Part shown: one piece after another, positions 51,210-60,247 of the stretch | How positions within the stretch are numbered: the stretch's first letter is position 1 | How the letters are laid out: every line of letters starts with the position of its first letter | Source of the DNA: Thermoplasmatales archaeon E-plasma | GTDB lineage: Archaea > Thermoplasmatota > Thermoplasmata > Thermoplasmatales > Thermoplasmataceae | NCBI GenBank assembly: GCA_000496135.1 | Contig: KI542674.1 | Coordinates: forward strand, 124,001 to 188,000 | Direction of reading: 5' to 3' | Length of the DNA: 64,000 nucleotides | Program-made: the position numbers and the translations under genes | The notes under the pieces: generated by a model | Databases searched by the model: none | The model's input: only the letters and a program-made list of their open reading frames with translations | What the model was told of the DNA's origin: nothing

Positions 51210-52415
51210 ATGTATTCAGAAGAAGAAAAAGGCACAAATCAAAAAAACCTTTTGAGAGTTGGTTTCATATTAAGTGGGATTGCAATTATTATTTCTGCAA
51301 TTTCACTTATCTTTTTAGATTTGTTCGATAATATCATTATTACATCAGGCACAAATGGATCGGCTAACAACGGAGATGTGGTTTTTGTGTTTCTTATGAT
51401 AACTGTTGCGATGATATTCTTTTTAATAATAGGAGCAATGGTAATTAGAATGGCGAATTCCCTGAATTATACAAAAACAACAAAACTTGGAATAATGATT
51501 ATGTTGATGTTTATTTTTATAGGGATTGCAGATTTCACTATGGCGTCTTACTTCTCCAGCAGTGGCTCGACAGGGGCTGTAGTTTCAACGAATCAAATTA
51601 ACGGTATTTTAGCTATTATTGGTGGAGTATTTGTTGGTTCATCCCTGATTATAGCGGTAAACAAAACTAAAATGACATATTTAATTGCAGCAATTATAAG
51701 TCTAATAGGTATACCTTTGATCTATTTTAGCATATTTTATATTCCAAGTTCTATTAGTTCAACAATTACAGGGAGTAGTATTTATTATCAATCGCACTCT
51801 TTCCTCCTAAATGTTGTTTACTCTACGGGCTTTCCATCTCACGTCCTTTTTCCAATCGGGTTTTTCCTATCATTTGATTACTTGGGTCTTGTAGCTGGAT
51901 TGCTGGTTCCGATTACAATTATTATATCTTATTTTACAGGTCCCAATAAAAATATATCAGGTTTATTGTATTATATCGCACTCCTCATCTTCTCAATTGG
52001 TGAAATAATCACAGGGGCAATTTTGCTATTGAGTAGTTCGGTTACTAACTTTACAAATTCAGGAAATACGCTCCGTTATATTACAACTCTTGTCGAGGCA
52101 TCATCGGGTAACACTTCAACTGGAGCACTATCTATTTACTCCGTTTTTCAATATCTTGCCATTATATTCGCAGTTTTAGCTCTGATTTCTGGAGTTATCC
52201 TAATAATATATTTCGCAATCAATTTTATTGGTTTGGTAACTTCCGTAAAAGTATCGACAGTGAGTTCTGCAAATAATCAAAAAAACAGTAATAAGAATAC
52301 TGGTGCACCTGACGTAAAAGAAAAACTATTGACTCTAAAAGAACAGTTAAACAATGGGTTGATCACGCAGGAGGATTATGACATGATGAAGGAAGAACTT
52401 CTAAACAAGCTCTAA
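51210..52415 (+). CDS. Multi-pass membrane protein with C-terminal SHOCT domain
   Basis: A 401-residue protein with about ten hydrophobic segments and a C-terminal cytoplasmic SHOCT-like helix pair (KEKLLTLKEQLNNGLITQEDYDMMKEELL), joined by a Ser/Asn-rich linker. The N-terminus (YSEEEKGTNQKNLLRVGFI) is like archaeal DUF973 membrane proteins. SHOCT is an oligomerisation motif. Function unknown. ATG 51210 is preferred by the TATA-like box at 51178-51190. Confidence 0.75.
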   Translation: MYSEEEKGTNQKNLLRVGFILSGIAIIISAISLIFLDLFDNIIITSGTNGSANNGDVVFVFLMITVAMIFFLIIGAMVIRMANSLNYTKTTKLGIMIMLMFIFIGIADFTMASYFSSSGSTGAVVSTNQINGILAIIGGVFVGSSLIIAVNKTKMTYLIAAIISLIGIPLIYFSIFYIPSSISSTITGSSIYYQSHSFLLNVVYSTGFPSHVLFPIGFFLSFDYLGLVAGLLVPITIIISYFTGPNKNISGLLYYIALLIFSIGEIITGAILLLSSSVTNFTNSGNTLRYITTLVEASSGNTSTGALSIYSVFQYLAIIFAVLALISGVILIIYFAINFIGLVTSVKVSTVSSANNQKNSNKNTGAPDVKEKLLTLKEQLNNGLITQEDYDMMKEELLNKL

Positions 52416-52737
52416 AATCAGATACCTTAAACATTTTTATTATTGAAATTCTTAAAACATGTCTCTCTGTCTATAATGAATATAAAAAATACTTATAAAC
52501 CTCAAGAGAGAGAAATACCTTTTACTACTTTTAAACTATTTTTGTGAATTAACAATATAAGAACGATTTAATTTTACTGAATTTGAACGCACAGGAATTG
52601 ATGTCTAAAGTTATACTTTCGAATGCGATTAGTATGTCTGAATTTATCATGGAACAGAATTCAATTGTTATATCTCATTAATTGGAATCAAAAATCTATT
52701 AAAAAAGTAAATTATTGAAAAATAAAAAATAGAATGA
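52416..52737. other. Convergent intergenic region
   Basis: About 320 bases, strongly AT-rich, between convergent genes. No ORF, RNA or repeat supported. Confidence 0.35.
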
Positions 52738-55605
52738 TTATTTTTTCTTTATAAAATAGACTGCCGTTCCGACTATGGCAAAAATTGCGGCTACCCCTCC
52801 TGTAATTTCATAATTCACAAGATTTGAAGTTCCTCCGGAAGAATTTGATGAATTTACTTTACTGAAATCTATTGAATTTGATGAGTTAGCTCCATTCACG
52901 TTTATAGTCCCCTTTTGTGGAGATGCAGAATATCCATTGGGAATACTAATCGAAAAATCATAACTGCCATTAACCAATGAAAAAGAGTAAGAAGAACCAG
53001 TGATAGCTCCAGAACTGACCCCATTTGTTAGATTTACAAACCACGTAGACCCGCTTGGAAGTCCTGACTCTTCGAAAGTTACTGAATATTTATTAGGTGA
53101 AAAAGAAATGGATATTGAGCCTGGAGACCCTGATGACTCAGTGAATGAACCGAAAGTTGATAATGTTGAATATATTTTATCAGATGTGGATATGGAATAA
53201 TTATATGTCCCGTTTATCAGAGAGAATGAATATGAGGAAGTGGTTATTTGTCCAGATTGCATTTTATTTGAAAGGTTAATGTACCATGGAACACCCGATG
53301 GCAATCCTGTTTCTGAGAATGTTAAAGTATAGACCTCTGTAAAAGCTGCCGTTTCTGGCTCTGAATTCCCACTAATTTTAAATTCAGCCGTATTGGAGGA
53401 ATATGATTTATCAGTTGTCCCCAGTGAATATGAATATGTTCCATTTGGAAGAGAAACTGTGAAAGAAGAACCTGCGTTTATGGCCCCGGACGATGGTTGT
53501 CCAGTAATGTTCACATACCATATGGTGCCGTATGGCAATCCGTTTTCTGAAAATGTCACAGAATACGTTACCTCTGAAAATGTCACTGTTACTGCTGACG
53601 AAGCTCCGTTAACATTGAATGAAAATGAAGAAGTTGATATTGATGATACCTCGAATATCTTATCTGATGTGGCTATTGTGTAATAGTATGTGCCGTTGAT
53701 AAGAGAAAAGGCGTAGGAAGATGCCGTAATTGGCCCTGAACTTGGTCCACCGGTTATATTTACGTACCAGGCAGCTCCTGATGAGAGCCCTGTTTCAGAG
53801 AATGTTACAGGATATTTCACTTCTGAAAATGTTACCTTTACAGTTAATGAGGCACCGTTGACATTGAATGAAAGTGATGAAGTTGATGATACTTCATAGG
53901 TCTTGTCTAATGTGGAAATTGCGTAATAGTATGTTCCATTAGTCAAAGAAATTGAATACGTTGAAGCTGTAATCTCACCAGACGGGGACTCGCTGGATAT
54001 ATTAACAAACCATATGGTACTTGACGGTAACCCTGTCTCCGTGAACTTGACATTATACATCACTTCAGAAAATGAAACCGCAATTTGCAAGGAAATTCCT
54101 TTAACCGTGAAAGAACCTGAGGTTATGTTAGAAACAAATATTTTGTTTGCAGTAGATATGGTATAGTAAAATGTTCCATTTGGCAGGTTAAAACTTATGG
54201 TAGAATTTAGAGATGAATAAGTTTGTCCACCGCTTAGATTTACGAACCATTCGGTTCCGAGAAGCAAAGATGTCTCCATAAATTTGACCTTAAACGTTAA
54301 AGTTGAAGGAATTATTTTGTTGAAACCCGGTAAAGCAGTAAAATTTCCCGAAGCGGTTAGGATTCCGTTTTCATTGTATATCTGATAGTTGTATTTTCCT
54401 GTTGAAATTGTAAGATTTATGCAGGAATTTATGAATGAATATGAAGTTCCATTTATCTTTATGATCCCCGAGTTTATGCCCGTTGTTATATTCACTATGC
54501 TAACATCACTTTGATTATATATCTGCTTAAGAGATCCGCTTCCACTGGTCACAGATGCGAACAGGGTGCCGTTCGAATTACAAGCTTCTGCTGTTGAAAC
54601 TACATTTTGAATTCCCTCTGCAGTATCACTTCCAAAATTGTATGCACTTATTATTTGCTGAAAATTATGGCCATTCCAAAATTCCAGCTGCAAGTGAACA
54701 TTAGAAGATACATCTTTGGTTTGTGAGCCGTCTCCTGGACCTCCCATTATCAAAGCTGCATTGTAGAAACTATATCCATCTGGTTCATATTGATGACCAT
54801 CCACAACAAATCCGAGGTTGTTGGACAGTTGCGTCACGAATTTAAAAATCACATTGTCATAAGTGATCCATCCTTGCCCATCATTGTATAGAAATTTAAC
54901 CTCAGGTTGATTGTTGCTTGTGGTTATGGAATCAACTTTAAGTTTTATATACGTAGGATAAGTTATAATTTTTGAATTTCCAGGGCAGGAAGAATTTGCA
55001 CATGAATAATAAAAAGAAGTACCTGAGGAATTTGCAACAATTCCATTCCCTGATATTGAGGATTTATGCATACCTGCACTTGATGATGACATATTCCAGA
55101 TGTTATCAATAAAGCTTATCAATTGATTGCTTGAAGTTGTATTAAGACTAATCACGTTTTGTACCCAGTATACATATTCAGTAGTTCCATCACAAAATGC
55201 AAGATTCACATTAAGCTGAAATCCCATTTGATTTGAACAGTTCAAACTACTGTTATGGGTTTGCAGAGAGGTAATGTTAATAATACCAAGGAACGAGGAG
55301 GTATTATAGCTGTATGTCACGTTATTGTTCCCAATTCCATAATCAGCGATTCCCATAGGTGCCGGTTCAACAAAGTTAAGATTGTTTACATCCACTGAGT
55401 TTGAAGGATTTTGTGATAATAATTCATTATTCTGTAGAGTTCTAATACTGCTAAATTTCATATTATCCAGGATAGAATTTGTGCTTAAAGCAGGGCCATT
55501 TTGGCCTGAGTTGCTGAGTAAACCTGGAATGAATACCCCTGTAATCATTAATGAAACTACTAGCGCGACTGCAAAAATTAAAAATTGATTGTGTGTTTTC
55601 AACAT
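52738..55605 (-). CDS. Thermopsin-family acid protease with six C-terminal repeats
   Basis: Secreted acid protease (family A5). The 955-residue protein has a signal or anchor helix (LIFAVALVVSLMITGVFIP), then the thermopsin catalytic region to about residue 390: PAPMGIADYGIG, TTEYVYWVQNVISL, DGQGWITYDNVIFKFV, GFVVDG, ALIMGGPGDGSQT and AYNFGSDTAEGIQN. Next come six beta-type repeats of about 80 residues (VTFSETGLPSG ... WYVNITG ... SLINGTYYYTI), and a C-terminal membrane anchor (GGVAAIFAIVGTAVYFIKKK). Many N-x-S/T sites suit a glycosylated surface enzyme. The protease would be tethered to the cell. Confidence 0.93.
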   Translation of the reverse strand: MLKTHNQFLIFAVALVVSLMITGVFIPGLLSNSGQNGPALSTNSILDNMKFSSIRTLQNNELLSQNPSNSVDVNNLNFVEPAPMGIADYGIGNNNVTYSYNTSSFLGIINITSLQTHNSSLNCSNQMGFQLNVNLAFCDGTTEYVYWVQNVISLNTTSSNQLISFIDNIWNMSSSSAGMHKSSISGNGIVANSSGTSFYYSCANSSCPGNSKIITYPTYIKLKVDSITTSNNQPEVKFLYNDGQGWITYDNVIFKFVTQLSNNLGFVVDGHQYEPDGYSFYNAALIMGGPGDGSQTKDVSSNVHLQLEFWNGHNFQQIISAYNFGSDTAEGIQNVVSTAEACNSNGTLFASVTSGSGSLKQIYNQSDVSIVNITTGINSGIIKINGTSYSFINSCINLTISTGKYNYQIYNENGILTASGNFTALPGFNKIIPSTLTFKVKFMETSLLLGTEWFVNLSGGQTYSSLNSTISFNLPNGTFYYTISTANKIFVSNITSGSFTVKGISLQIAVSFSEVMYNVKFTETGLPSSTIWFVNISSESPSGEITASTYSISLTNGTYYYAISTLDKTYEVSSTSSLSFNVNGASLTVKVTFSEVKYPVTFSETGLSSGAAWYVNITGGPSSGPITASSYAFSLINGTYYYTIATSDKIFEVSSISTSSFSFNVNGASSAVTVTFSEVTYSVTFSENGLPYGTIWYVNITGQPSSGAINAGSSFTVSLPNGTYSYSLGTTDKSYSSNTAEFKISGNSEPETAAFTEVYTLTFSETGLPSGVPWYINLSNKMQSGQITTSSYSFSLINGTYNYSISTSDKIYSTLSTFGSFTESSGSPGSISISFSPNKYSVTFEESGLPSGSTWFVNLTNGVSSGAITGSSYSFSLVNGSYDFSISIPNGYSASPQKGTINVNGANSSNSIDFSKVNSSNSSGGTSNLVNYEITGGVAAIFAIVGTAVYFIKKK
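52852..54306 (-). repeat. Six tandem about 240-base repeats in the thermopsin gene
   Basis: Each unit encodes an about 80-residue beta domain starting V-x-F-x-E-x-G-L-P-x-G-x-x-W-x-V-N and ending in N-G-T-Y-x-Y-x-I...F-S-E-V. The units are diverged in base sequence but share this order; the third and fourth are the most alike. They look like adhesion or wall-spanning domains outside the catalytic part. Confidence 0.85.
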
Positions 55606-55904
55606 AAAGTTGACTTAGTGGTATCGAATATATATAGTCTTTTAATAATAATACTGTACTTATACTTTCAATTAAATGAATAGTTAGCCAAATCTATTCT
55701 GTGTTCCCTTTATTATAACAGTTTGCCCGTTTCTTTATAATGTTGAGGGAGAACTTGATCCTTCTTCACATTATTTCTATTGAGCTTTAAAGTGGTCCCA
55801 ATCTTTTGAAAAACCTCTATACTAAAAACTTTATATTCAATACATTGTACGTCTGGTAGACTTATTCTTCCGTGATATGAATTATTTATATTTACTTCTG
55901 ATAA

Positions 55905-55989
55905 TGCGGAGGGCCGGATTTGAACCGGCGAACCCCAACGGGAATGGACCCTAAATCCATCGCCTTTAACCTAGCTCGACAACCTCCGC
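55905..55989 (-). tRNA. tRNA-Leu (anticodon TAG)
   Basis: An 85-base class II tRNA on the minus strand: acceptor GCGGAGG with CCTCCGC plus discriminator A, anticodon arm ATGGA-TTTAGGG-TCCAT (anticodon TAG), a long variable arm (TCCCGTTGGGGTTC area), and T-arm GCCGG-TTCAAAT-CCGGC. CCA is not encoded; no intron. Confidence 0.93.
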
Positions 55990-56437
55990 CTAGTTACAGG
56001 GATTAAACAGCAATATATGAAAGATACTAATATTTGTGTGATGGGAGAATGTTGTCTTTCTCATAAAAGTGAGTAAAGGAAATTATGATTAATGCCACAA
56101 AAAATTTCCTGATTGGTAATATTATTTACGCGTTTATAAACTATAAAACCAAAATTACTTCTAGAATTCTTTAAATCTCACCCAAACCCTTAAAATTTGG
56201 CTCATTTGAATCTTATGAAGATAATAATATGGCAAAGAAAAGCATAAAATTCAGGTGAAGGAGAAACAGATAGTTATAGAGATAAGGGTATTAGTTTGCT
56301 ACTAAATACAAGAGACCCTATTGGAATCACTCCTCAGCGAATAGAGGAATTCGCGATGTATACAAGAATTCTAATTATTTTTGATTAAATCTCTGTTTTT
56401 AAATTCCATAACAAATGAGCAAAGAGGAGAGCAATAT
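55990..56437. other. Decayed intergenic region
   Basis: About 450 bases with only broken reading frames. One plus-strand fragment (about 56290-56370) reads ISLLLNTRDPIGITPQRIEE in one frame and then stops, which looks like a scrap of an old gene (possibly a transposase), not identifiable. AT-rich. Confidence 0.35.
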
Positions 56438-57145
56438 TCACTGTAATTCTGGAAGTTCAAGAAGATATTTCGCAAGTTCATCAGGTTTTGTGATCATGGG
56501 GTAATGCCCTGTCTCCATTACACGGAAGGGGCCATTTAGTTTACCCCATTTGCCTTGAATTATCTCATCTACCGGGTCACCACTCATCGAGCAGAAAATG
56601 TATCCTGTATTCATAAGGTCTGGTGATCTGGCCAGAATTATTGGATCTGTAGCAAGTTTTATTGGCCATGGGGTGCATTTATCAAGCATCCATTTCTTAT
56701 TCTGCCCCTTTACATCCTTTCCAATATTACCAAGAATGGCTTCTGAAAAAGGGATAGCGAATGATCCATGCTCAAGCGGACCATATTCTTCTGTTGGATC
56801 AAAGATTCCCTGAGGTTCAACAGTGTCCTTGGGCCTGAATGAGTCAAGATAAACTGTCATTTTGATTTTTTCAGGGATTCTGTCTGACACAGCAGCTGCA
56901 ACTTACCCAGCAAAGCTATGGCCAACCAACACAATGTTCTCAAGATCATTGAATTTTATAACGTTGAGTACGTCTTCTATTGCTGTTTGTATGCCTATCT
57001 CAGGAGATGCAAGATGAACTCTCTCTCCCATACCTGTAAGCGTTATGGGAAAAACATTGTGATCGCTCCTTTCCAGTATATGATCGACCTTATCCCATGC
57101 CCAGCCTCCAAGCCAGGCTCCAGGTATGAGGACATAATTATACAT
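56438..57145 (-). pseudogene. Alpha/beta hydrolase (HNL/methylesterase-like) interrupted by UAA
   Basis: A 235-codon hydrolase of the plant-esterase/hydroxynitrile-lyase type: YVLIPGAWLGGWAWDKV at the start, ENIVLVGHSFAG (Ser nucleophile), then an in-frame TAA (56903-56905) where family members have a Lys or similar, followed in the same frame by VAAAVSDRIPEKIKMTVYLDSF, DEIIQGKWG and the catalytic His region VMETGHYPMITKPDE. A single base change would restore it. It may be a fresh pseudogene, an assembly error, or a stop that is read through. Confidence 0.85.
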
Positions 57146-57366
57146 ACCGAATAGAATGCGAATCTATATATAATAACATTGGGAGGACTTGAATAATGTT
57201 TGAGAAAAAGGTTTGTTGCATGTTGGAATTCAAAATGTCCTATGGAAGACGTTTCATTAATCTGAGGGTTAAAACCTATGAAAATTTAACAGGTTGAATT
57301 ATCCTGACTCTACAGTGGAATTGAAATGCCTTGTGATACTCTTGCCGGTTTTGGTCTTATTACCTT

Positions 57367-57690
57367 TTAAAGTATCAGTCCAGTTATTGTACAATATATA
57401 TAGAGAATGACACATATTTGGGAATAGAGCCCATTCATGTTCACAAATCCAGGTGAGAATTTCACTGTTTCAACACTTTTACAACATATCAGATTTGCAG
57501 ATAGAATGAACATCCACATGGTGTCGAAACCTGTCAATATATTCTTTCCGTATTTCCTGTACTCTGCCTGGTATTTAATCCTGACCTCATAAAAATGATT
57601 GTACACGAAGCGGCATGATCCAGGGTGCTTTTCCAGGAGAATTATCTGCTCTTTATCCGGATACAACCGCACTTTGACGGTTTTGACCAT
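57367..57690 (-). mobile_element. Truncated IS200/IS605 TnpB (OrfB) remnant
   Basis: The first about 60 residues resemble the N-terminus of IS605-type OrfB/TnpB: KTVKVRLYPDKEQIILLEKHPGSCRFVYNHFYEVRIKYQ, then FDTMWMF; the remainder is unlike TnpB (no RuvC DED motifs, no zinc finger). No transposase TnpA or intact ends are seen nearby. It is a dead fragment in a decayed stretch. Confidence 0.75.
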
Positions 57691-58248
57691 TCGATCATTA
57701 TGTTTCTAATACACTTTCTCTTTGCAATTGATCTCCTTCTAAAAATAGGATCTTTCTTGCTCAAAGAATTGTAAAGGCCCATGACTTGCTCATGTGTTAC
57801 TGAAATGGGGTTATTTGAACCTGATTGCAAAAGGATCAAAAGCGCAATAGATCTCCCTTTTTTAATGAAGGCTCATCTGATAATTAAGATCATATGTCAG
57901 AACCTCACCATAACAAAAAATAGGATTAGAAGAGGAAAATCCCTGTGCATTCTTCAACGGTATGTTCCACTTTGATCATGTGATGACAACGACAGTTCAG
58001 AGAGTAAGGGTGAAGACCTGTCTCATAGCAATATGCTACAATCTTGAAAAGGAAGGATTACTTGACCGGACAGTATTATCTAAGGCGATTATGGAAAAAC
58101 CAGAGAAAAAAGGGGTAAAAAATCCTATATTTCTTCATTGTTCAGATATACCGGGATGAATTCATCATGTACATGAAATAAACTGTGTTAAAGCCAGGGT
58201 TATGGGAAAAACTCATATGCTTTTAACCATAATGCTCTTGATCCTGTT
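57691..58248. other. Degraded stretch, possibly old mobile-element DNA
   Basis: About 560 bases with short frames on both strands (for example 57962-58159 plus strand, reading TTTVQRVRVKTCLIAICYNLEKEG, a transposase-like scrap). None has a start, length or motif that supports a gene. It borders the TnpB remnant. Confidence 0.35.
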
Positions 58249-58836
58249 GTGAATATTGAGAATTTAACGAATCCGGAAAATATCTTACATATTTCTTTAA
58301 ATGTTAACAAATCCATTTTTAAGGATGTTTTTAGCAAAATGGAATTTATTGGTGCTTACGAATATATCCTCAGCGCTTTTAAAAGATACAATATCCCCAC
58401 AATGAACATTGCCATTGAAAATATGGATCATCTATCGAAAGAATATGGCGCTGAAAAACATAATCGAAGAAAGAGGAATATGGCTCCTGTTAGCCCCCAG
58501 CATGAGATGTTTCTAAAACAATTTTCAGAGGTTACAGATCACTATGAACCAGACCTGAGATTTAAGACCAATAAAATTGATATATTGACGGAACCTGAGA
58601 TTTTTGACGCCATCAAATCAACTAACAGGAAGATAATCATGATTAGCGGTTTTACCACGGATATTGAAATTTTGATTACAACTGCAATCCTTTACAATAG
58701 TGGATTTATTCCTGTAGTTATTTCAGATGCTACCTCCACTTACTCCGAGAGAATGTTTTTCACAGCTCTTGAATTCATCTCCATGACAGGAGAAGTAATA
58801 GATTCCAGAGATTTAATAAAGAAATGGGAGTATTGA
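58249..58836 (+). CDS. Isochorismatase-fold protein lacking the catalytic Cys
   Basis: A 195-residue protein with the cysteine-hydrolase (isochorismatase) order: YNIPTMNIAIENM, PDLRFKTNKIDILTEPEIFDAI (Lys of the triad in KTNKID), KIIMISGFTTDIEILITTAILYNSGFIPVVISDATS. In active members the strand reads 'G-x-x-T-D-x-C-V-x-x-T-A', with the nucleophile Cys; here the segment is TDIEILITTA, so Cys is absent. The N-terminal Asp also is not obvious. It could be a binding protein or pseudoenzyme. GTG start at 58249. Confidence 0.65.
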   Translation: MNIENLTNPENILHISLNVNKSIFKDVFSKMEFIGAYEYILSAFKRYNIPTMNIAIENMDHLSKEYGAEKHNRRKRNMAPVSPQHEMFLKQFSEVTDHYEPDLRFKTNKIDILTEPEIFDAIKSTNRKIIMISGFTTDIEILITTAILYNSGFIPVVISDATSTYSERMFFTALEFISMTGEVIDSRDLIKKWEY

Positions 58837-58841
58837 AAAAG

Positions 58842-60113
58842 TTAAAGAATCAGCTGTTCCATTTTTACATTTCTATGGTTAACGCCAACATCGGCAACGT
58901 TGAATTCTATATTATTGTATAATTTTACCTTATCTTTACCGGAATAAACTGCTGATGCTACTCTCCCTATGGCATCTCCTTTCATTATGCCACTTCCGCT
59001 TGTACCGGAAATCACAGTGAGATTAACCTCCCTGAAAATATTTGGAGTCATATCTGCTGTGTTATATGAATAATATCCAGCCCAACTTCCAGTTAATTCC
59101 GCATTCTCAAAGTTGCCTGAGTATGCCGTAAGAATTTGATAAATGCTGTTTTCATAGAAATCGTGTTCTGCCTGCGGATCTTCACTGAAAGAGAAGTCCC
59201 TTGCAAGATCGTCCGCAACGCCGATCCACATGGAATGAAATTTGGGTGCTGGCCTTAGAAAAACCCCATGAGATGGAAGTATGGTAAATGGCATAATTCC
59301 TTCATTTGTGTGTATCTCTCTTGTAAGCATGCTTCTGATCTTTTCATTTGTTATCTGAAATACCTGCCTTTTCTTTGGCCTCTCGTGACCATCAATACCT
59401 GTTTTATCAAGTAACCCCGTTGTATAAACATCCGCAGCCATGATGTATTCATCAGCCTGATACGTTCCCTTATTAGTTCCAATTGACCCAATTTTCTTAT
59501 CCTGCCAGATAAATGGTTCACCTGGATAATCCAGAGGATTCACGGGAACCAATGACAAACCGGATACGGTTACTCCAAAATTAAACTGTATTCCCCGTCT
59601 GACACATTCCTTGTAATAATAATCTGCCACAAGCTCAGGCTCAATGATACCACAGTTTTTCCCAAGATATCCTTTGTCATAACCCTGAAGATTCATTAAT
59701 TTGGACTGTTCAGGGTCGAGATCATAACTGATATTCAGTGAATCTCTAATTTCGTCCTTATCTACACTTTCAATCTTTGTTATGCGTGACAGATCGTTTA
59801 ACATTAAATCCATGGGTGATTGGTCCCGTACAAGGAAAAGATATCCGCTTGAGTGCATTCCAATGTCGAAACCTTTGGATTTTTGGATACTTTTAAAGAA
59901 TTCAATTGATGATGAGGCCAATTTTCTGTTTACTTCTGTTTTGAAAATATCCCTGTAACCGGCAGCGCTCTTTCCCGTATTACCCTGACCATATGTATGT
60001 TGTTTGTCAAGCACAACTATGGATAGATCCGGATTTTCCTCCTTAACGTGCATGGCGGTTGACAGCCCCGAAATTCCCGCACCGATAACAATGACATCAA
60101 ACTTCTGGTTCAT
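58842..60113 (-). CDS. FAD-dependent amine/amino-acid oxidoreductase (DAO family)
   Basis: A 423-residue flavoprotein of the D-amino-acid oxidase/glycine-oxidase superfamily: VIVIGAGISGLSTAMHVKEENPDLSIVVLDK (FAD loop), YGQGNTGKSAAGYRDIF, EPELVADYYYKECVRRGIQ, and the C-terminal VISGTSGSGIMKGDAIGRV with the flavin-contact Gly run. Substrates in the family include sarcosine, glycine, proline and dimethylglycine; none can be assigned here. Divergent from VAT. Confidence 0.88.
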   Translation of the reverse strand: MNQKFDVIVIGAGISGLSTAMHVKEENPDLSIVVLDKQHTYGQGNTGKSAAGYRDIFKTEVNRKLASSSIEFFKSIQKSKGFDIGMHSSGYLFLVRDQSPMDLMLNDLSRITKIESVDKDEIRDSLNISYDLDPEQSKLMNLQGYDKGYLGKNCGIIEPELVADYYYKECVRRGIQFNFGVTVSGLSLVPVNPLDYPGEPFIWQDKKIGSIGTNKGTYQADEYIMAADVYTTGLLDKTGIDGHERPKKRQVFQITNEKIRSMLTREIHTNEGIMPFTILPSHGVFLRPAPKFHSMWIGVADDLARDFSFSEDPQAEHDFYENSIYQILTAYSGNFENAELTGSWAGYYSYNTADMTPNIFREVNLTVISGTSGSGIMKGDAIGRVASAVYSGKDKVKLYNNIEFNVADVGVNHRNVKMEQLIL

Positions 60114-60247
60114 ACTGACTTAATCGTAGACCCTGATATATCTATTACCTATTTCCCAATCACTTTACTGCAGTTACATTCAGATAAGAAATATTTCTGC
60201 AAGAAGAAGCTCATAATTTTAAAATAGGTAATAAACGATATTGGGGT

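Noticed and set aside
52738-55605. Calling the thermopsin gene an S-layer or cell-adhesion protein
   Set aside because: The N-terminal half contains the thermopsin-family motifs, which outweighs the generic repeats.
57781-58159. Plus-strand ORFs between the TnpB stub and the isochorismatase-like gene
   Set aside because: Short, no coherent motif, and no supportable promoter; kept only as possible mobile-element scraps.
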